Assembly: GCA_035559995.1 (NCBI GenBank)
Contig: DATMAM010000056.1
Coordinates: 1 to 64,000, forward strand
Direction of reading: 5' to 3'
Length of the DNA: 64,000 nucleotides
From: DATMAM01 sp035559995
GTDB lineage: Bacteria > Desulfobacterota > Binatia > UBA9968
Both the position numbers and the translations under genes were made by a program. The notes under the pieces are model-generated. The model made no database searches. It saw nothing but the letters and a program-made list of their open reading frames with translations, and was not told the origin of the DNA. Shown here piece by piece: positions 54,849 to 63,588 of this stretch. Position 1 is the stretch's first letter. Each line of letters begins with the position of its first letter.

Positions 54849-55684
54849 CCCTTCGACGCGGACGGCTGAATTTTTTCAGCGCCCGCCAGCGCCGGCCGCG
54901 GCGTAACCTCGCCGGCGCCCTGGTCTCGGAGATATTGCATTTGCCCTGCGACAAAGATCAGCACGACCTTGCGGAGCCGGATAAATTCTCCCTCGTAGCA
55001 CATCCCCTGAACCAGGCTCGGGAAGCAAATCGGCCCGTTGGCCGCTGCCATGACCGTCTGCCATAGCCAGTCGCCGGGATAGACGCGCAGGCTCTGATCC
55101 ATCACCCGCTCGGCTCCCCACGTGTGCGGGACAGCCACAAGCTCGAGAAACTCGCCCGCCTGCTCGGCGGCGATCTTCCATATCAGCAGCGCGCCCGAGA
55201 TGAGGCCGCTGTTTAGGATTTTCCATCCTGCCGCCTCCAGCGAACAGCGAAACAGCCGCGTCACCTTGAGCAGGGATTGAAGCGCGCCCGAAGAGTCGGC
55301 GGCCAGCACCTGTGTCAGGAAGCGCGCGGGAATTAAAAGCTCGGATGCGGCGACGTTACACAGCTCTTCGCTCTCGCGCGCCTGGTTGCATCCGGCGTTG
55401 TGTGGGAAAAGCAACAGATGGGCGATTTCGTGCGCCAGGGTAAAGCGCTGGCGCGTCACGGGCGCCGAACGGCTGAGAATGACCTCGTACGAGCCGCCCG
55501 GCAGCTCGACCAGCTGGCCGTCCAGGAGGGTCTGGGCCTGCGTGACCCGCTGGATACCGACTTTCCGCGCGAGCCGAAAGAGATCGACGGGAATGCCGCG
55601 GATCTGGCACTCCTCGAGAAGGGCGCGCGCCTTGCCAAGCGCTGCGGCTACATCGTGCTTGCGGCGTTCGTCCAGGGTTGGCAC
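54845..55684 (-). CDS. ImmA/IrrE-family metallopeptidase
   Basis: The protein has 279 residues from a GTG at 55684. The zinc motif HEIAH (His85, Glu86, His89) is followed by a third-ligand region ESEELCNVAASELLIPA, as in ImmA, IrrE and phage/ICE regulators that cleave XRE repressors. The C-terminal 130 residues form a sensory half without recognised motif. A usual XRE partner gene is not adjacent. It is placed between the acyltransferase and ku genes and could be a stand-alone stress regulator. Weak start context. Confidence 0.7.
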   Translation of the reverse strand: MPTLDERRKHDVAAALGKARALLEECQIRGIPVDLFRLARKVGIQRVTQAQTLLDGQLVELPGGSYEVILSRSAPVTRQRFTLAHEIAHLLLFPHNAGCNQARESEELCNVAASELLIPARFLTQVLAADSSGALQSLLKVTRLFRCSLEAAGWKILNSGLISGALLIWKIAAEQAGEFLELVAVPHTWGAERVMDQSLRVYPGDWLWQTVMAAANGPICFPSLVQGMCYEGEFIRLRKVVLIFVAGQMQYLRDQGAGEVTPRPALAGAEKIQPSASKG

Positions 55685-55805
55685 AGGCTAGCTCGCCAGC
55701 GGCAAAGATATGCAACAGCTTGCGCTGCCCCCCGTTTACCCCTTGGCTTGAACTCACGACCGGTCTGAGCCGCGAAGAGCGAACGGAGGATTTTACGACT
55801 CGGCT

Positions 55806-56942
55806 TCAGTAGCGTTCCCAGTCTCTTGCGCTCAGCGGGACGCGCGCGGCTTTGAGAGTCTTCGCTCTGGTTTGGGGAAGCTGGCCTTGCGCGCCTGCAT
55901 GGTTTAGGTCCTCCTTCAGGCGCGCCAGTTTTGCCCGAGCCTCTTTCCAACTGAGTTTATTTTTCTCCACCGGCGCCGTAAGCCCGGCATAGCTACGGCG
56001 CAACTCGCGCTCGTTGATCTCCAGGCCGGCGCCGGTAAAAACCGACTTGAACTCCGCGAAATCGAGCGGCTTTTCTTCCGCTCTTGCGGCCGCTTGAGCC
56101 TTTGATGCTACCGCCCGCTCCGGGGCGCCGGCGCGCCCGCCGGCCGCTGCTCTGGCCCCGCTGGCGGCGACCCGCCGTTCCAGGCTCTGCTTGAGGGCCT
56201 CCATGAGATCGATCACCTGCCCGCGCTGCGGCTCGGGGGCTGCCAGGGTAACCTCTTTCCCTTCGACCTTGAGATTTACCGCATCGAGGACCTTGACCCG
56301 GTACTCGTCGCGATACTTCTCGGGCTTGAACTCCGCGCTCGAGAGCTCGTCGATCAAGCGCACCGCCAGTTCAAGCTCCCCCTCGCGCACGCGCGCCGAC
56401 TGGCCCCTGTCGATCTCGGCAAAGTCGCGCACCTCATCGGCATAGTACATCGTGTGCATCATCAAGCCGCCCTGGAACGAGCGGATCAAGACGAGATTGC
56501 TCTTGCCGCGCATCACGAATTGCGCAAGCGCCACTCTCTGGGTCTTTTCCATGGCTTCGGCCAAAAGCTGGTAGGCCTTCTCGCCGCCCTTGTCCGGCCC
56601 CAGATAATAGCCCCTGTCGAAATAGATCGGATCGATCTGCCCAAGCGGAACGAATTCGCTCAGGTCGATCACGCGCGTGACCTGCTCCTCGAGCGCTTTC
56701 AGCTCCTCTTCCGTGAAGCGAACGTACTGATCCTTGCTGAATTCAAAGCCGCGCACGAGATCGGCCCGCTCGACAACCTCATTGCAAACCGGGCAGAAGT
56801 GCTGCTGCCTGATGCGCGCGCCGCACTTGGCATGAAGATAGTGAAAGGCGATCGCCTTGGAGCTGGTCGCCGGGTAGAGCCTAACCGGAATCGAAATCAG
56901 CCCAAAGGAAATGGTCCCGGAGCCGATGGAACGCGCCGCCAT
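55806..56942 (-). CDS. ku: Bacterial Ku, non-homologous end-joining, extended C-terminus
   Basis: The protein has 378 residues. The Ku core occupies about 1-260 (SIGSGTISFGLISIPVRLYPAT, ALAQFVMRGKSNLVLIR, MMHTMYYADEVRDF). An Ala/Arg-rich linker follows (about 260-290), then a folded-looking extension (PLDFAEFKSVFTGAGLEIN..., LSWKEARAKLARLKEDLNH) and a basic tail. Ku homodimers ring DNA ends and recruit LigD. Most bacterial Ku proteins are 260-320 residues, so the extension is long. It is divergent from ligD over a 108-base gap. Confidence 0.92.
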   Translation of the reverse strand: MAARSIGSGTISFGLISIPVRLYPATSSKAIAFHYLHAKCGARIRQQHFCPVCNEVVERADLVRGFEFSKDQYVRFTEEELKALEEQVTRVIDLSEFVPLGQIDPIYFDRGYYLGPDKGGEKAYQLLAEAMEKTQRVALAQFVMRGKSNLVLIRSFQGGLMMHTMYYADEVRDFAEIDRGQSARVREGELELAVRLIDELSSAEFKPEKYRDEYRVKVLDAVNLKVEGKEVTLAAPEPQRGQVIDLMEALKQSLERRVAASGARAAAGGRAGAPERAVASKAQAAARAEEKPLDFAEFKSVFTGAGLEINERELRRSYAGLTAPVEKNKLSWKEARAKLARLKEDLNHAGAQGQLPQTRAKTLKAARVPLSARDWERY

Positions 56943-57050
56943 AGACGACCCAAAGTACCAGAAAAGCCAGGGCGAGTAAAAGACCCTGCCGGCGGCTGAG
57001 ATTTTTTCATAACTTGCCGCCGCGCGCTCGCCGTAGGATACTTTGTCCGT

Positions 57051-59543
57051 ATGGCGCGTTCTGATCCTCTAAGAGAGTACCGCGCGAAACGCGACCCGAG
57101 CCATACCCCCGAACCGTTCGGCTCGGCCGCCGAGGGGGCCAACCGCCTTTTCGTCGTCCAGAAGCACGCCGCGCGCCGGCTGCACTACGATCTCAGGTTG
57201 GAAATCGGCGGCGTGCTGAAGAGCTGGGCCGTCCCCAAGGGGCCATCGGTGCGCGCGCACGAGCCCAGGCTTGCGATCGAGGTCGAGGATCATCCCGTGG
57301 AGTACGCCGACTTCGAGGGGATCATCCCGAAGGGCAACTACGGGGCCGGCGCCGTCATCGTCTGGGACCGGGGCTGGTATCGCCTCAAAAACGGCAACGA
57401 GCCGCTCCGTGAGCTCGAAGCAGGAAAAATCGAGCTGGAGCTTTTCGGCGTAAGGCTCCGCGGGCAGTGGACTTTGGCCCGCACCAAGCGAAACGAGAAA
57501 GAGTGGCTGCTGCTCAAAAAGGCCGATGCGTTTGCCGGCACAGAAGAGCTCACCCAAGCCCAGACGACCTCGGTTCTGTCCGGGCTTACGCTCGAAGAGA
57601 TGCGCGACGCCTCGGCCAAGCGCGCCAAGCTAAGCTCGCGCCTGGCCGCGGTTTCGGCCAGGCCCGGCAGGGTATCCGCCGCCGAGCAGGCGCTCATGCT
57701 CGCGGCGACGGCGGCGAAACCTTTTTCAGGCAAGAGCTGGCTCTTTGAGATCAAATACGACGGCGTGCGCGTGCTCGCATTGCGCGAGAAAGAGCGTGTC
57801 GAGCTTTACGGCCGCGGGCGAAACCGCGTCACGGAGCGCTATCCGGAAATTGCCCGGGCCCTCAAGGCGCTTCCCGCGACGAGCTTTGTCTTGGACGGCG
57901 AGTTGATCGCTCTCGATGAGAGCGGCCGGCCGAGCTTTCAGCGGCTACAACAGCGCATGCATCTTTCGGCGCCGGGCGATATCCGCTTTCGCGCCTTGGC
58001 GGTCCCGGTGACGGGCGTATTCTTCGACTGTCTCAGCCTCGAAGGCTACGATCTTCGCTCGTTGCCGCTCCTAAAGCGCAAGGAACTTTTGCACGAACTT
58101 CTCCCCGATCGCGGGGTGATCCAGGCAAGTCAGTATTTCAGCGAACACGGCGAGGCGCTTTTCGCGGCGGCCGCCGAGCAGCGCCTCGAGGGCATCGTTG
58201 CGAAGAAAATCGATAGCCCGTACCGCGGCGGCCGCTCGAGCGACTGGCTAAAGATAAAATGCGGCCAGCGGCAAGAGTTTGTCATCGGCGGCTATACCAA
58301 ACCGCAAGGATCGCGCGCCTATTTCGGCGCGCTTCATGTCGGCCTTTACGAGGATTCGCGGCTTGTCTACGTCTCGAAAGTCGGCACCGGTTTTGACGAG
58401 GACACTTTGGCTGACGTTTGGCGCAAGCTGCAGGGGCTCGGCCAGAGCCACTCGCCGTTTGAGGTTAAGTCTCCTTCTGGAAGCGGCCACCGGTGGGTTA
58501 CGCCCAAGCTCGTCTGCGAGGTGCGCTTTAGCGAATGGACGCGCGACGGCGGCCTGCGCCAGCCGGTCTTTGTCGGACTTCGCGCGGACAAGGATCCGCG
58601 CGACTGCAAGCGTGAGGTGAGCGTTTCTCCACCGCGCGCGCTGGCGCCGGCGCCCGAGGTCACGATCACGAACCCGGCAAAGATTTTCTGGCCCGATGAG
58701 GGTTTGACCAAAAGCGACGCTATCGCCTACTACGAAGGCATCGCCCCGTTTATTCTCCCCTATCTCAAAGACCGCCCGCTGGTGCTGACCCGCTATCCTG
58801 ACGGCATCCAGGGAAAGTCTTTTTTCCAGAAAGACGCGCCGAGCTTTGTGCCGTCCTGGATCCCAACCGAGCGGATCTACTCGCAGGATGCCGGGCGGGA
58901 GATCGACTACTTCATCGTCAATGACCGGCAAACGCTTAAATACATCGTCAACCTCGCCGCCATTCCGCTTCACGTCTGGAGCGCGCGCGTTGACGCGCTG
59001 GAGCGTCCCGACTGGGTCGTTCTCGATCTCGATCCAAAAGATGCTCCCTTTAGCGATGTCGTCGCCGTGGCGCTTGCCACGCGCAGAGTCCTCGAAGAGC
59101 TGGAGATCCCGAGCTATCCGAAAACTTCCGGCGCAACCGGCCTGCATGTTCTCGTGCCGACCGGGCGGCGCTACAGCCACGATCAGGCGAAAAACTTTGC
59201 GCGCCTGCTCGCCGAGCTCGTTGCCCGCGCCGTCCCGGAGATCGCCACCACGGCACGTCCGCTGAAAAGCCGCGAAGGGAAGGTCTATGTCGACTGGGGC
59301 CAAAACGGTCTCGGCAAAACAATTGCGGCACCGTTCTCGCTCCGCCCGCTCCCCGGGGCGCCCGTCTCGTTTCCCCTGAGATGGAGTGAAGTCACCGCGA
59401 AGCTTCAACCGCGCCGGTTTAATCTCAAAACGGCGCAGGCGCGTGTCTTGCGTCTGGGAGATCCCATGGCTGAAATCTGGAACCATGCGGTTGATATCCC
59501 GCGCGCCCTCAAGCTCCTGGAGTCACGCGTGCGCGCGCCGTAG
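57051..59543 (+). CDS. ligD: ATP-dependent DNA ligase LigD (PE-LIG-POL order)
   Basis: The protein has 830 residues. Domain order: 3'-phosphoesterase (about 1-150; HAARRLHYDLRLEIGGVLKSW, YGAGAVIVWDRGW), ligase with the adenylated Lys235 in FEIKYDGVRV (about 215-520; DGELIALDESGRPSF), and primase-polymerase (about 545-820; WPDEGLTKSDAIAYYEGIA, VLDLDPKDAPFSD with the metal Asp pair). This order is the Pseudomonas-like layout. Together with Ku it processes, fills and seals double-strand breaks. The ATG lies 108 bases from ku, divergently; no ribosome site stands out. Confidence 0.95.
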   Translation: MARSDPLREYRAKRDPSHTPEPFGSAAEGANRLFVVQKHAARRLHYDLRLEIGGVLKSWAVPKGPSVRAHEPRLAIEVEDHPVEYADFEGIIPKGNYGAGAVIVWDRGWYRLKNGNEPLRELEAGKIELELFGVRLRGQWTLARTKRNEKEWLLLKKADAFAGTEELTQAQTTSVLSGLTLEEMRDASAKRAKLSSRLAAVSARPGRVSAAEQALMLAATAAKPFSGKSWLFEIKYDGVRVLALREKERVELYGRGRNRVTERYPEIARALKALPATSFVLDGELIALDESGRPSFQRLQQRMHLSAPGDIRFRALAVPVTGVFFDCLSLEGYDLRSLPLLKRKELLHELLPDRGVIQASQYFSEHGEALFAAAAEQRLEGIVAKKIDSPYRGGRSSDWLKIKCGQRQEFVIGGYTKPQGSRAYFGALHVGLYEDSRLVYVSKVGTGFDEDTLADVWRKLQGLGQSHSPFEVKSPSGSGHRWVTPKLVCEVRFSEWTRDGGLRQPVFVGLRADKDPRDCKREVSVSPPRALAPAPEVTITNPAKIFWPDEGLTKSDAIAYYEGIAPFILPYLKDRPLVLTRYPDGIQGKSFFQKDAPSFVPSWIPTERIYSQDAGREIDYFIVNDRQTLKYIVNLAAIPLHVWSARVDALERPDWVVLDLDPKDAPFSDVVAVALATRRVLEELEIPSYPKTSGATGLHVLVPTGRRYSHDQAKNFARLLAELVARAVPEIATTARPLKSREGKVYVDWGQNGLGKTIAAPFSLRPLPGAPVSFPLRWSEVTAKLQPRRFNLKTAQARVLRLGDPMAEIWNHAVDIPRALKLLESRVRAP

Positions 59544-59677
59544 CGGCGCCCGGCTGCTCATAATTGCACAATGTTCGTGTCCTTTGGGCTAAAGCTTGGC
59601 CCAGCTAAGAGAGCGCGCGCGGTAAAAAGATAGCCGGAGCGGCCCTTATCTTGTCGTTCTTTTTTCGGCGGCGGCTA

Positions 59678-59692
59678 TGGCATAAATCCTGC
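59678..59692 (+). promoter_or_regulatory. Candidate sigma-54 (-24/-12) promoter
   Basis: TGGCATAAATCCTGC carries GG and GC with exactly 10 bases between them, matching the TGGCAC-N5-TTGC consensus except for two positions. It lies 80 bases before the coiled-coil gene ATG. No enhancer-binding protein is encoded in the window. Confidence 0.45.
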
Positions 59693-59704
59693 TTCCTCGC
59701 GGCC

Positions 59705-59750
59705 AATTGGAGGCAGTCAACCTCGCCCTAACCTGGCTCCTCCAATTTTT
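59705..59750 (+). terminator. Terminator-like hairpin in the leader of the coiled-coil gene
   Basis: AATTGGAGG (59705-59713) and CCTCCAATT (59739-59747) form a 9-bp perfect stem with a 25-base loop, followed by TTT. It sits between the sigma-54-like promoter and the ATG at 59772, so it could attenuate that transcript. It could instead end read-through from ligD. The T-run is short and the stem is not very GC-rich. Confidence 0.4.
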
Positions 59751-59771
59751 GGCGTTAAAGGGAACCGGACC

Positions 59772-60773
59772 ATGAGCATTTGGCTGATCGTCGTTTTTGT
59801 ATTCGCCTGCGCGCTCTTCGGGATCTTGATCGCGCAGTTTCTCGTCGCCGAGCGCGACCCCAACGAGCGCAAGCGCCGCCTCGAAGCGATTGAAGCTACG
59901 CTCCACGGGCTGCCGCCTCAAGAAGACGCGCCGGCGGCTCCGCGACCCAACTCCGCCGCGCAGGAAGGGGACATCGCGGCCTTTCGCGCGGAGAATTCGC
60001 GCTTGACGGGCGAAATCGAACGGCTCAAGCAAGAGCAAGCGCGGGCCGTCGCCGCCGAAGTCGAAGAGCTCCGCCGCCGCGGATCGGACACTGAGCGGGA
60101 ACTTGCCCGACTCCGCAGCGAGAACGGCGAGCTTCGCGCCGAGGTCGAGCGGCTCAGGCGGGAGCGGAGCGCCAAGGGCGCCGAGCTGGCCGAAGGCAGA
60201 CCCAGCGAGGCGGAAAAGATGATGGCGGGCGTGCGCGACGAAAATCAACGGCTCATGGCTCAGATCGCGGCGCTCCGCAAAGAGCGCGAGGCAAGCCAGG
60301 AGCTCATCCGCTCGCTCGAAGCCCTCCAGGAGCGCGTCCCCGACCTCGAGCAGCAGATCATCAACCTGCGCGACGAAAATTTCGCGCTCGCGAGTCAGAC
60401 CAACGACCTTCGCGCCGATCGCGACGCCGCGCGCGCGGCGCTTGACCGGCTGGAAAAAGTCGTCGAAGAGCAACGCGCCGAAAGCGAAAAGCAGATCGCC
60501 AGCCTCAAGGAGGAAAACGCAGGCCTCCGGGCGGAGACCGCGCGGCTCAACGACGAGCGCGTCGCGCAGCAGCGAAAGCTCGAGGACCTTGAGGCGCGGC
60601 AGCGACGGCTCGGGGAATTGGAAAGGGAAAGCGGCGCTCTGCGAGAGCAAAACGCGCTCCTCAACGGCCAGATGGCGCGGCTGAAGTCGGCGATCGCCGA
60701 GAGGATCGAGCTGCAGCTCAGCGGCCTCAAGGAGCTGCAGCATCAGCTCACAAACTCGCTCGAGCCCAAGTAG
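59772..60773 (+). CDS. Membrane-anchored coiled-coil protein
   Basis: The protein has 333 residues. One N-terminal membrane helix (MSIWLIVVFVFACALFGILI) is followed by about 50 Pro/Ala-rich residues and then nearly 250 residues of heptad coiled coil (EEVEELRRRG, LRSENGELRAEVERLRRE, EENAGLRAETARLNDERV). The orientation is probably with the coil in the cytoplasm or periplasm; there is no lipobox. It is likely a scaffold or cell-envelope organiser; function unknown. A sigma-54-like promoter and hairpin precede it. It converges with the M15-like peptidase gene. Confidence 0.6.
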   Translation: MSIWLIVVFVFACALFGILIAQFLVAERDPNERKRRLEAIEATLHGLPPQEDAPAAPRPNSAAQEGDIAAFRAENSRLTGEIERLKQEQARAVAAEVEELRRRGSDTERELARLRSENGELRAEVERLRRERSAKGAELAEGRPSEAEKMMAGVRDENQRLMAQIAALRKEREASQELIRSLEALQERVPDLEQQIINLRDENFALASQTNDLRADRDAARAALDRLEKVVEEQRAESEKQIASLKEENAGLRAETARLNDERVAQQRKLEDLEARQRRLGELERESGALREQNALLNGQMARLKSAIAERIELQLSGLKELQHQLTNSLEPK

Positions 60774-60837
60774 CCCGACGGCCGCTCCGCCAACGCGACC
60801 GTATCGGCCGCCCGATCGAGCTACGGCCTTCGCAGAG

Positions 60838-61605
60838 TCAGCGCCTGGTCGCGCGCGCTGAAGGCCTGCCGATGTGAATGTGGGCGCCGGTCGCCGCGCC
60901 GTCGACGCGGCCGCGAAAGGCGATGAACGGAACGCCGAGTTGCCGCAGATACTCCATCAAGCTCCTGCCCTCGGCGCTGTCGGGGTGAAGCGCAACGTCC
61001 ATCGCGTCCCGATGATCGAATCTCAGGCGATCATGAGCCGGGCTTTGGCCGTAGGCGCTGATCGGCAGCGGGCGGCCAAACGTGCGCAAAAAGAATGTTT
61101 CGATCTTGCCGGAGTCCGCCAGCGACCAAGGCGCGGTGCCGTTGTAGCGGATCAAGAGATCGGTCACGGAATAGCTTCCGGGGGGAAGGCGCGAGAGCTT
61201 GGCGAACTCCTCCTGCGCGAGCGTCTCGGTGATGAGGATATCGTCTTCGAGGATCCAGCGACGCACCTGCTTGATGTTAGCCTCCAGCGCGGCAAGACTC
61301 CTCTGGCTTTGCTCAAATTCGACCCGCGAGATAAACTCCTGCTCGAGCAGCCGCCGCTTCACCTCGACATCCTCCGCCTGCCGTTTTTGATCCCTTTCGT
61401 AGATGGCAAGGAGCGCGACCAGGCTCGCGCGCGATTCTTGCGTCGTGCGCAGGACCTCGGCGCGCAGCCTGGCCAGCTCGGCATCGCTTGACGGCCCGCC
61501 GGCCCGTGGGGCAGCCGCGGCGCGCCTCAAGCCTTGCTCGGCGGCGCCGGCTGCGTGAGCGAAGGTGAGCGTTAACAATCCGACGAGCGGGACGATCAAT
61601 ACCAC
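60838..61605 (-). CDS. Exported coiled-coil protein with M15-like peptidase domain
   Basis: The protein has 255 residues. The signal peptide is VLIVPLVGLLTLTFAHAAGA-A. A helical middle (EDVEVKRRLLEQEFISRVEFEQSQRSLAALEANIKQV) is followed by a C-terminal metal-binding pattern, FDHRDAMDVALHPDSAEG...GAATGAHIHIG. It fits the HxxxxxxD...HxH zinc arrangement of M15 D,D-carboxypeptidases and Hedgehog-like peptidases. It probably acts on peptidoglycan in the periplasm; the substrate is unknown. It lies 18 bases after the phosphorylase gene on the same strand. Confidence 0.6.
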   Translation of the reverse strand: MVLIVPLVGLLTLTFAHAAGAAEQGLRRAAAAPRAGGPSSDAELARLRAEVLRTTQESRASLVALLAIYERDQKRQAEDVEVKRRLLEQEFISRVEFEQSQRSLAALEANIKQVRRWILEDDILITETLAQEEFAKLSRLPPGSYSVTDLLIRYNGTAPWSLADSGKIETFFLRTFGRPLPISAYGQSPAHDRLRFDHRDAMDVALHPDSAEGRSLMEYLRQLGVPFIAFRGRVDGAATGAHIHIGRPSARATRR

Positions 61606-61623
61606 GCGTACGCCTCCGCCGCG

Positions 61624-63324
61624 CTAGTCCATCAGACGGTAAGCGCTCCTCACGTACTGCGCGACCATGCGCTGCGTGTTGAAGAACGCGCCGTTCAGCG
61701 CGATTGCGTAGCGCATGACCCGGGCAAACTCCTCGGGCATTTGATAGAAGAGCGGGAGAATGACATGTTCCAGCTTGCCGTAAAGCGAATCCCTTTCGCT
61801 CGCCTCGTTCGAGCCGTCGCCCTCGATGGCCCAACCCGTGACATGCTCGAGATGGCCTTCGACCCACCAGCCGTCGAGCACGCTCAGGCTCGGGACTCCG
61901 TTGAGCGCCGCTTTCATCCCGCTTGTCCCGGACGCCTCTTGCGGGCGAACGGGGGTATTCAACCACAAATCCGCGCCCGCGCATATCGCCTGCCCTAAGC
62001 TCATATCGTAGTTCGCGAGGTAAACAACCCGCACGTGGTCGCGCAGCGCCGCCGCTGCCTCGAAAACCCTGCGGATCATGAGCTTGCCCGCCTCGTCGCG
62101 CGGGTGCGCCTTTCCCGCGTAGATCACCTGAAGGCCGCCGACGCGCGCCGCCAGGCTCCTCAACCGCTCCATGTCGGAAAACAACAGGTCCGCCCGCTTG
62201 TAAGCCGTCGCGCGCCGCGCAAAGCCCAAGGTCATGCGGTTTTCATCGAACTCGACGGCGGTCCGCAGCCGCACCTGCTTCAACAGCTCACGCTTCGCCT
62301 CGAGATGCGCGGCGCGAATTTCCCCGAGCGGGATTTGAATGGCATGCCTGAGATAGAGGTTATCGCGTCGCCACTCGGGCATGTAGCGATCGTAAAGCCT
62401 GCCGAACGGCTCCGACACCCAAGTCCCCGCGTGCACGCCATTGGTGATCGCGCTGACGCGATAGCCGGGAAACATCTCCCGGCAGATCTGCCCGTGGCGC
62501 ATCGAGACGCCGTTGGCATAACGCGAAAGCCGCAGCGCCAGAAGGGTCATGTTGAGAGTGCCTCCGTCGAGGCAGCCTATCCTCGCCAGCGCGGCCGCGC
62601 GCTCATCGCCGAGAACCTGGCGCACCATGTCGGCTGGAAACTGGTCATGCCCCGCGGGAACCGGCGTGTGCGTTGTAAAGACGCACCGGCTGCGAACCTC
62701 CTCGAGATTGCCGTCGGTAACGGCCTGGAGAAGCTCCCCTTCGGCCCGAAGCTCAAGCAAAGCCAAAGGCACGAAAGCGGCGTGCCCTTCGTTTATGTGG
62801 TAGACGCCGATGTTGCTAAAGCCGAGCGCGTGCAGGAGCGCCACGCCGCCAAAGCCCAAGATGACCTCCTGACAGAGCCGGTAGCGCTGGTCGCCGCCAA
62901 ACAGGTAGTCGGTGAGCTCGCGGTCGCGCGGGTCATTTTCCGGCAGGTCGGTATCGAGAAAAAGCATCGGAACCGTATGACCATTGATGCCGCGGATCGA
63001 ATACTGCCACGCGCGCACGCGTACCTCGCGCCCTTCGATGGCTACGGATACGCGCGCCGGCAAAGCTTCAAGAAAGCTCTCCGGAGTCCAAAAGGCCGGG
63101 CTCTCGGACTGGTTTCCCCACTCGTCGAGCTGCTGATCGAAATAGCCCTTGCGGTGGATGAGGCTAAGGCCGACCATGGGGATGCCGAGGTCGGCGGCGC
63201 TGCGCAAGGTATCGCCGGACAGAACTCCGAGCCCGCCGCTGTAGGTGGGAATGCTCGGCTCGACCGCCACATCCATTGAAAAGTAAGCTGCGCCTCTCAC
63301 TGCCTTCACGTAGGTACCTAGCAA
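61624..63324 (-). CDS. Alpha-glucan phosphorylase (short form)
   Basis: The protein has 566 residues. It starts AAYFSMDVAVEPSIPTYSGGLGVLSGD, which aligns with the second quarter of glycogen phosphorylases. The PLP lysine lies in EASGTSGMKAALNG, and GFARRATAYKRADLLF contacts phosphate. The usual N-terminal DUF3417 region is absent, as in the shorter TIGR02094-type enzymes. It releases glucose-1-phosphate from maltodextrin or glycogen, which the hexomutase at 45963 can use. No ATG exists near the N-terminus; a TTG at 63324 or GTG at 63309 must start it. Confidence 0.85.
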   Translation of the reverse strand: MLGTYVKAVRGAAYFSMDVAVEPSIPTYSGGLGVLSGDTLRSAADLGIPMVGLSLIHRKGYFDQQLDEWGNQSESPAFWTPESFLEALPARVSVAIEGREVRVRAWQYSIRGINGHTVPMLFLDTDLPENDPRDRELTDYLFGGDQRYRLCQEVILGFGGVALLHALGFSNIGVYHINEGHAAFVPLALLELRAEGELLQAVTDGNLEEVRSRCVFTTHTPVPAGHDQFPADMVRQVLGDERAAALARIGCLDGGTLNMTLLALRLSRYANGVSMRHGQICREMFPGYRVSAITNGVHAGTWVSEPFGRLYDRYMPEWRRDNLYLRHAIQIPLGEIRAAHLEAKRELLKQVRLRTAVEFDENRMTLGFARRATAYKRADLLFSDMERLRSLAARVGGLQVIYAGKAHPRDEAGKLMIRRVFEAAAALRDHVRVVYLANYDMSLGQAICAGADLWLNTPVRPQEASGTSGMKAALNGVPSLSVLDGWWVEGHLEHVTGWAIEGDGSNEASERDSLYGKLEHVILPLFYQMPEEFARVMRYAIALNGAFFNTQRMVAQYVRSAYRLMD

Positions 63325-63588
63325 TTATGTAGGTCGAAACCGCGACAATGCAAAGGGTAGCGCTAACGCAATGCCCGTGCCAGCTTCTGCCTTGCCTTTG
63401 CCGCTCCCGTAGCTGCCACGGGTCTGTTTGAGCTTCGCAGAGAGCCCGACGGAGCGAGAAATTACTGGCTCGCCCAAAAAGGCTTAAAGGTGCAGCCCTG
63501 CCTGAGTGCGCCCGCGGGAGTGCCGGGCGCGACATTTCTGCCACTGAAACGCTGCCGCGGAACGCTTGGCGCCGGCGAAGAAAAACGG

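Noticed and set aside
57014..57039. ligD promoter TTGCCG...TAGGAT
   Set aside because: Spacer of only 14 bases; no good promoter or LexA-like palindrome found in the ku-ligD gap.
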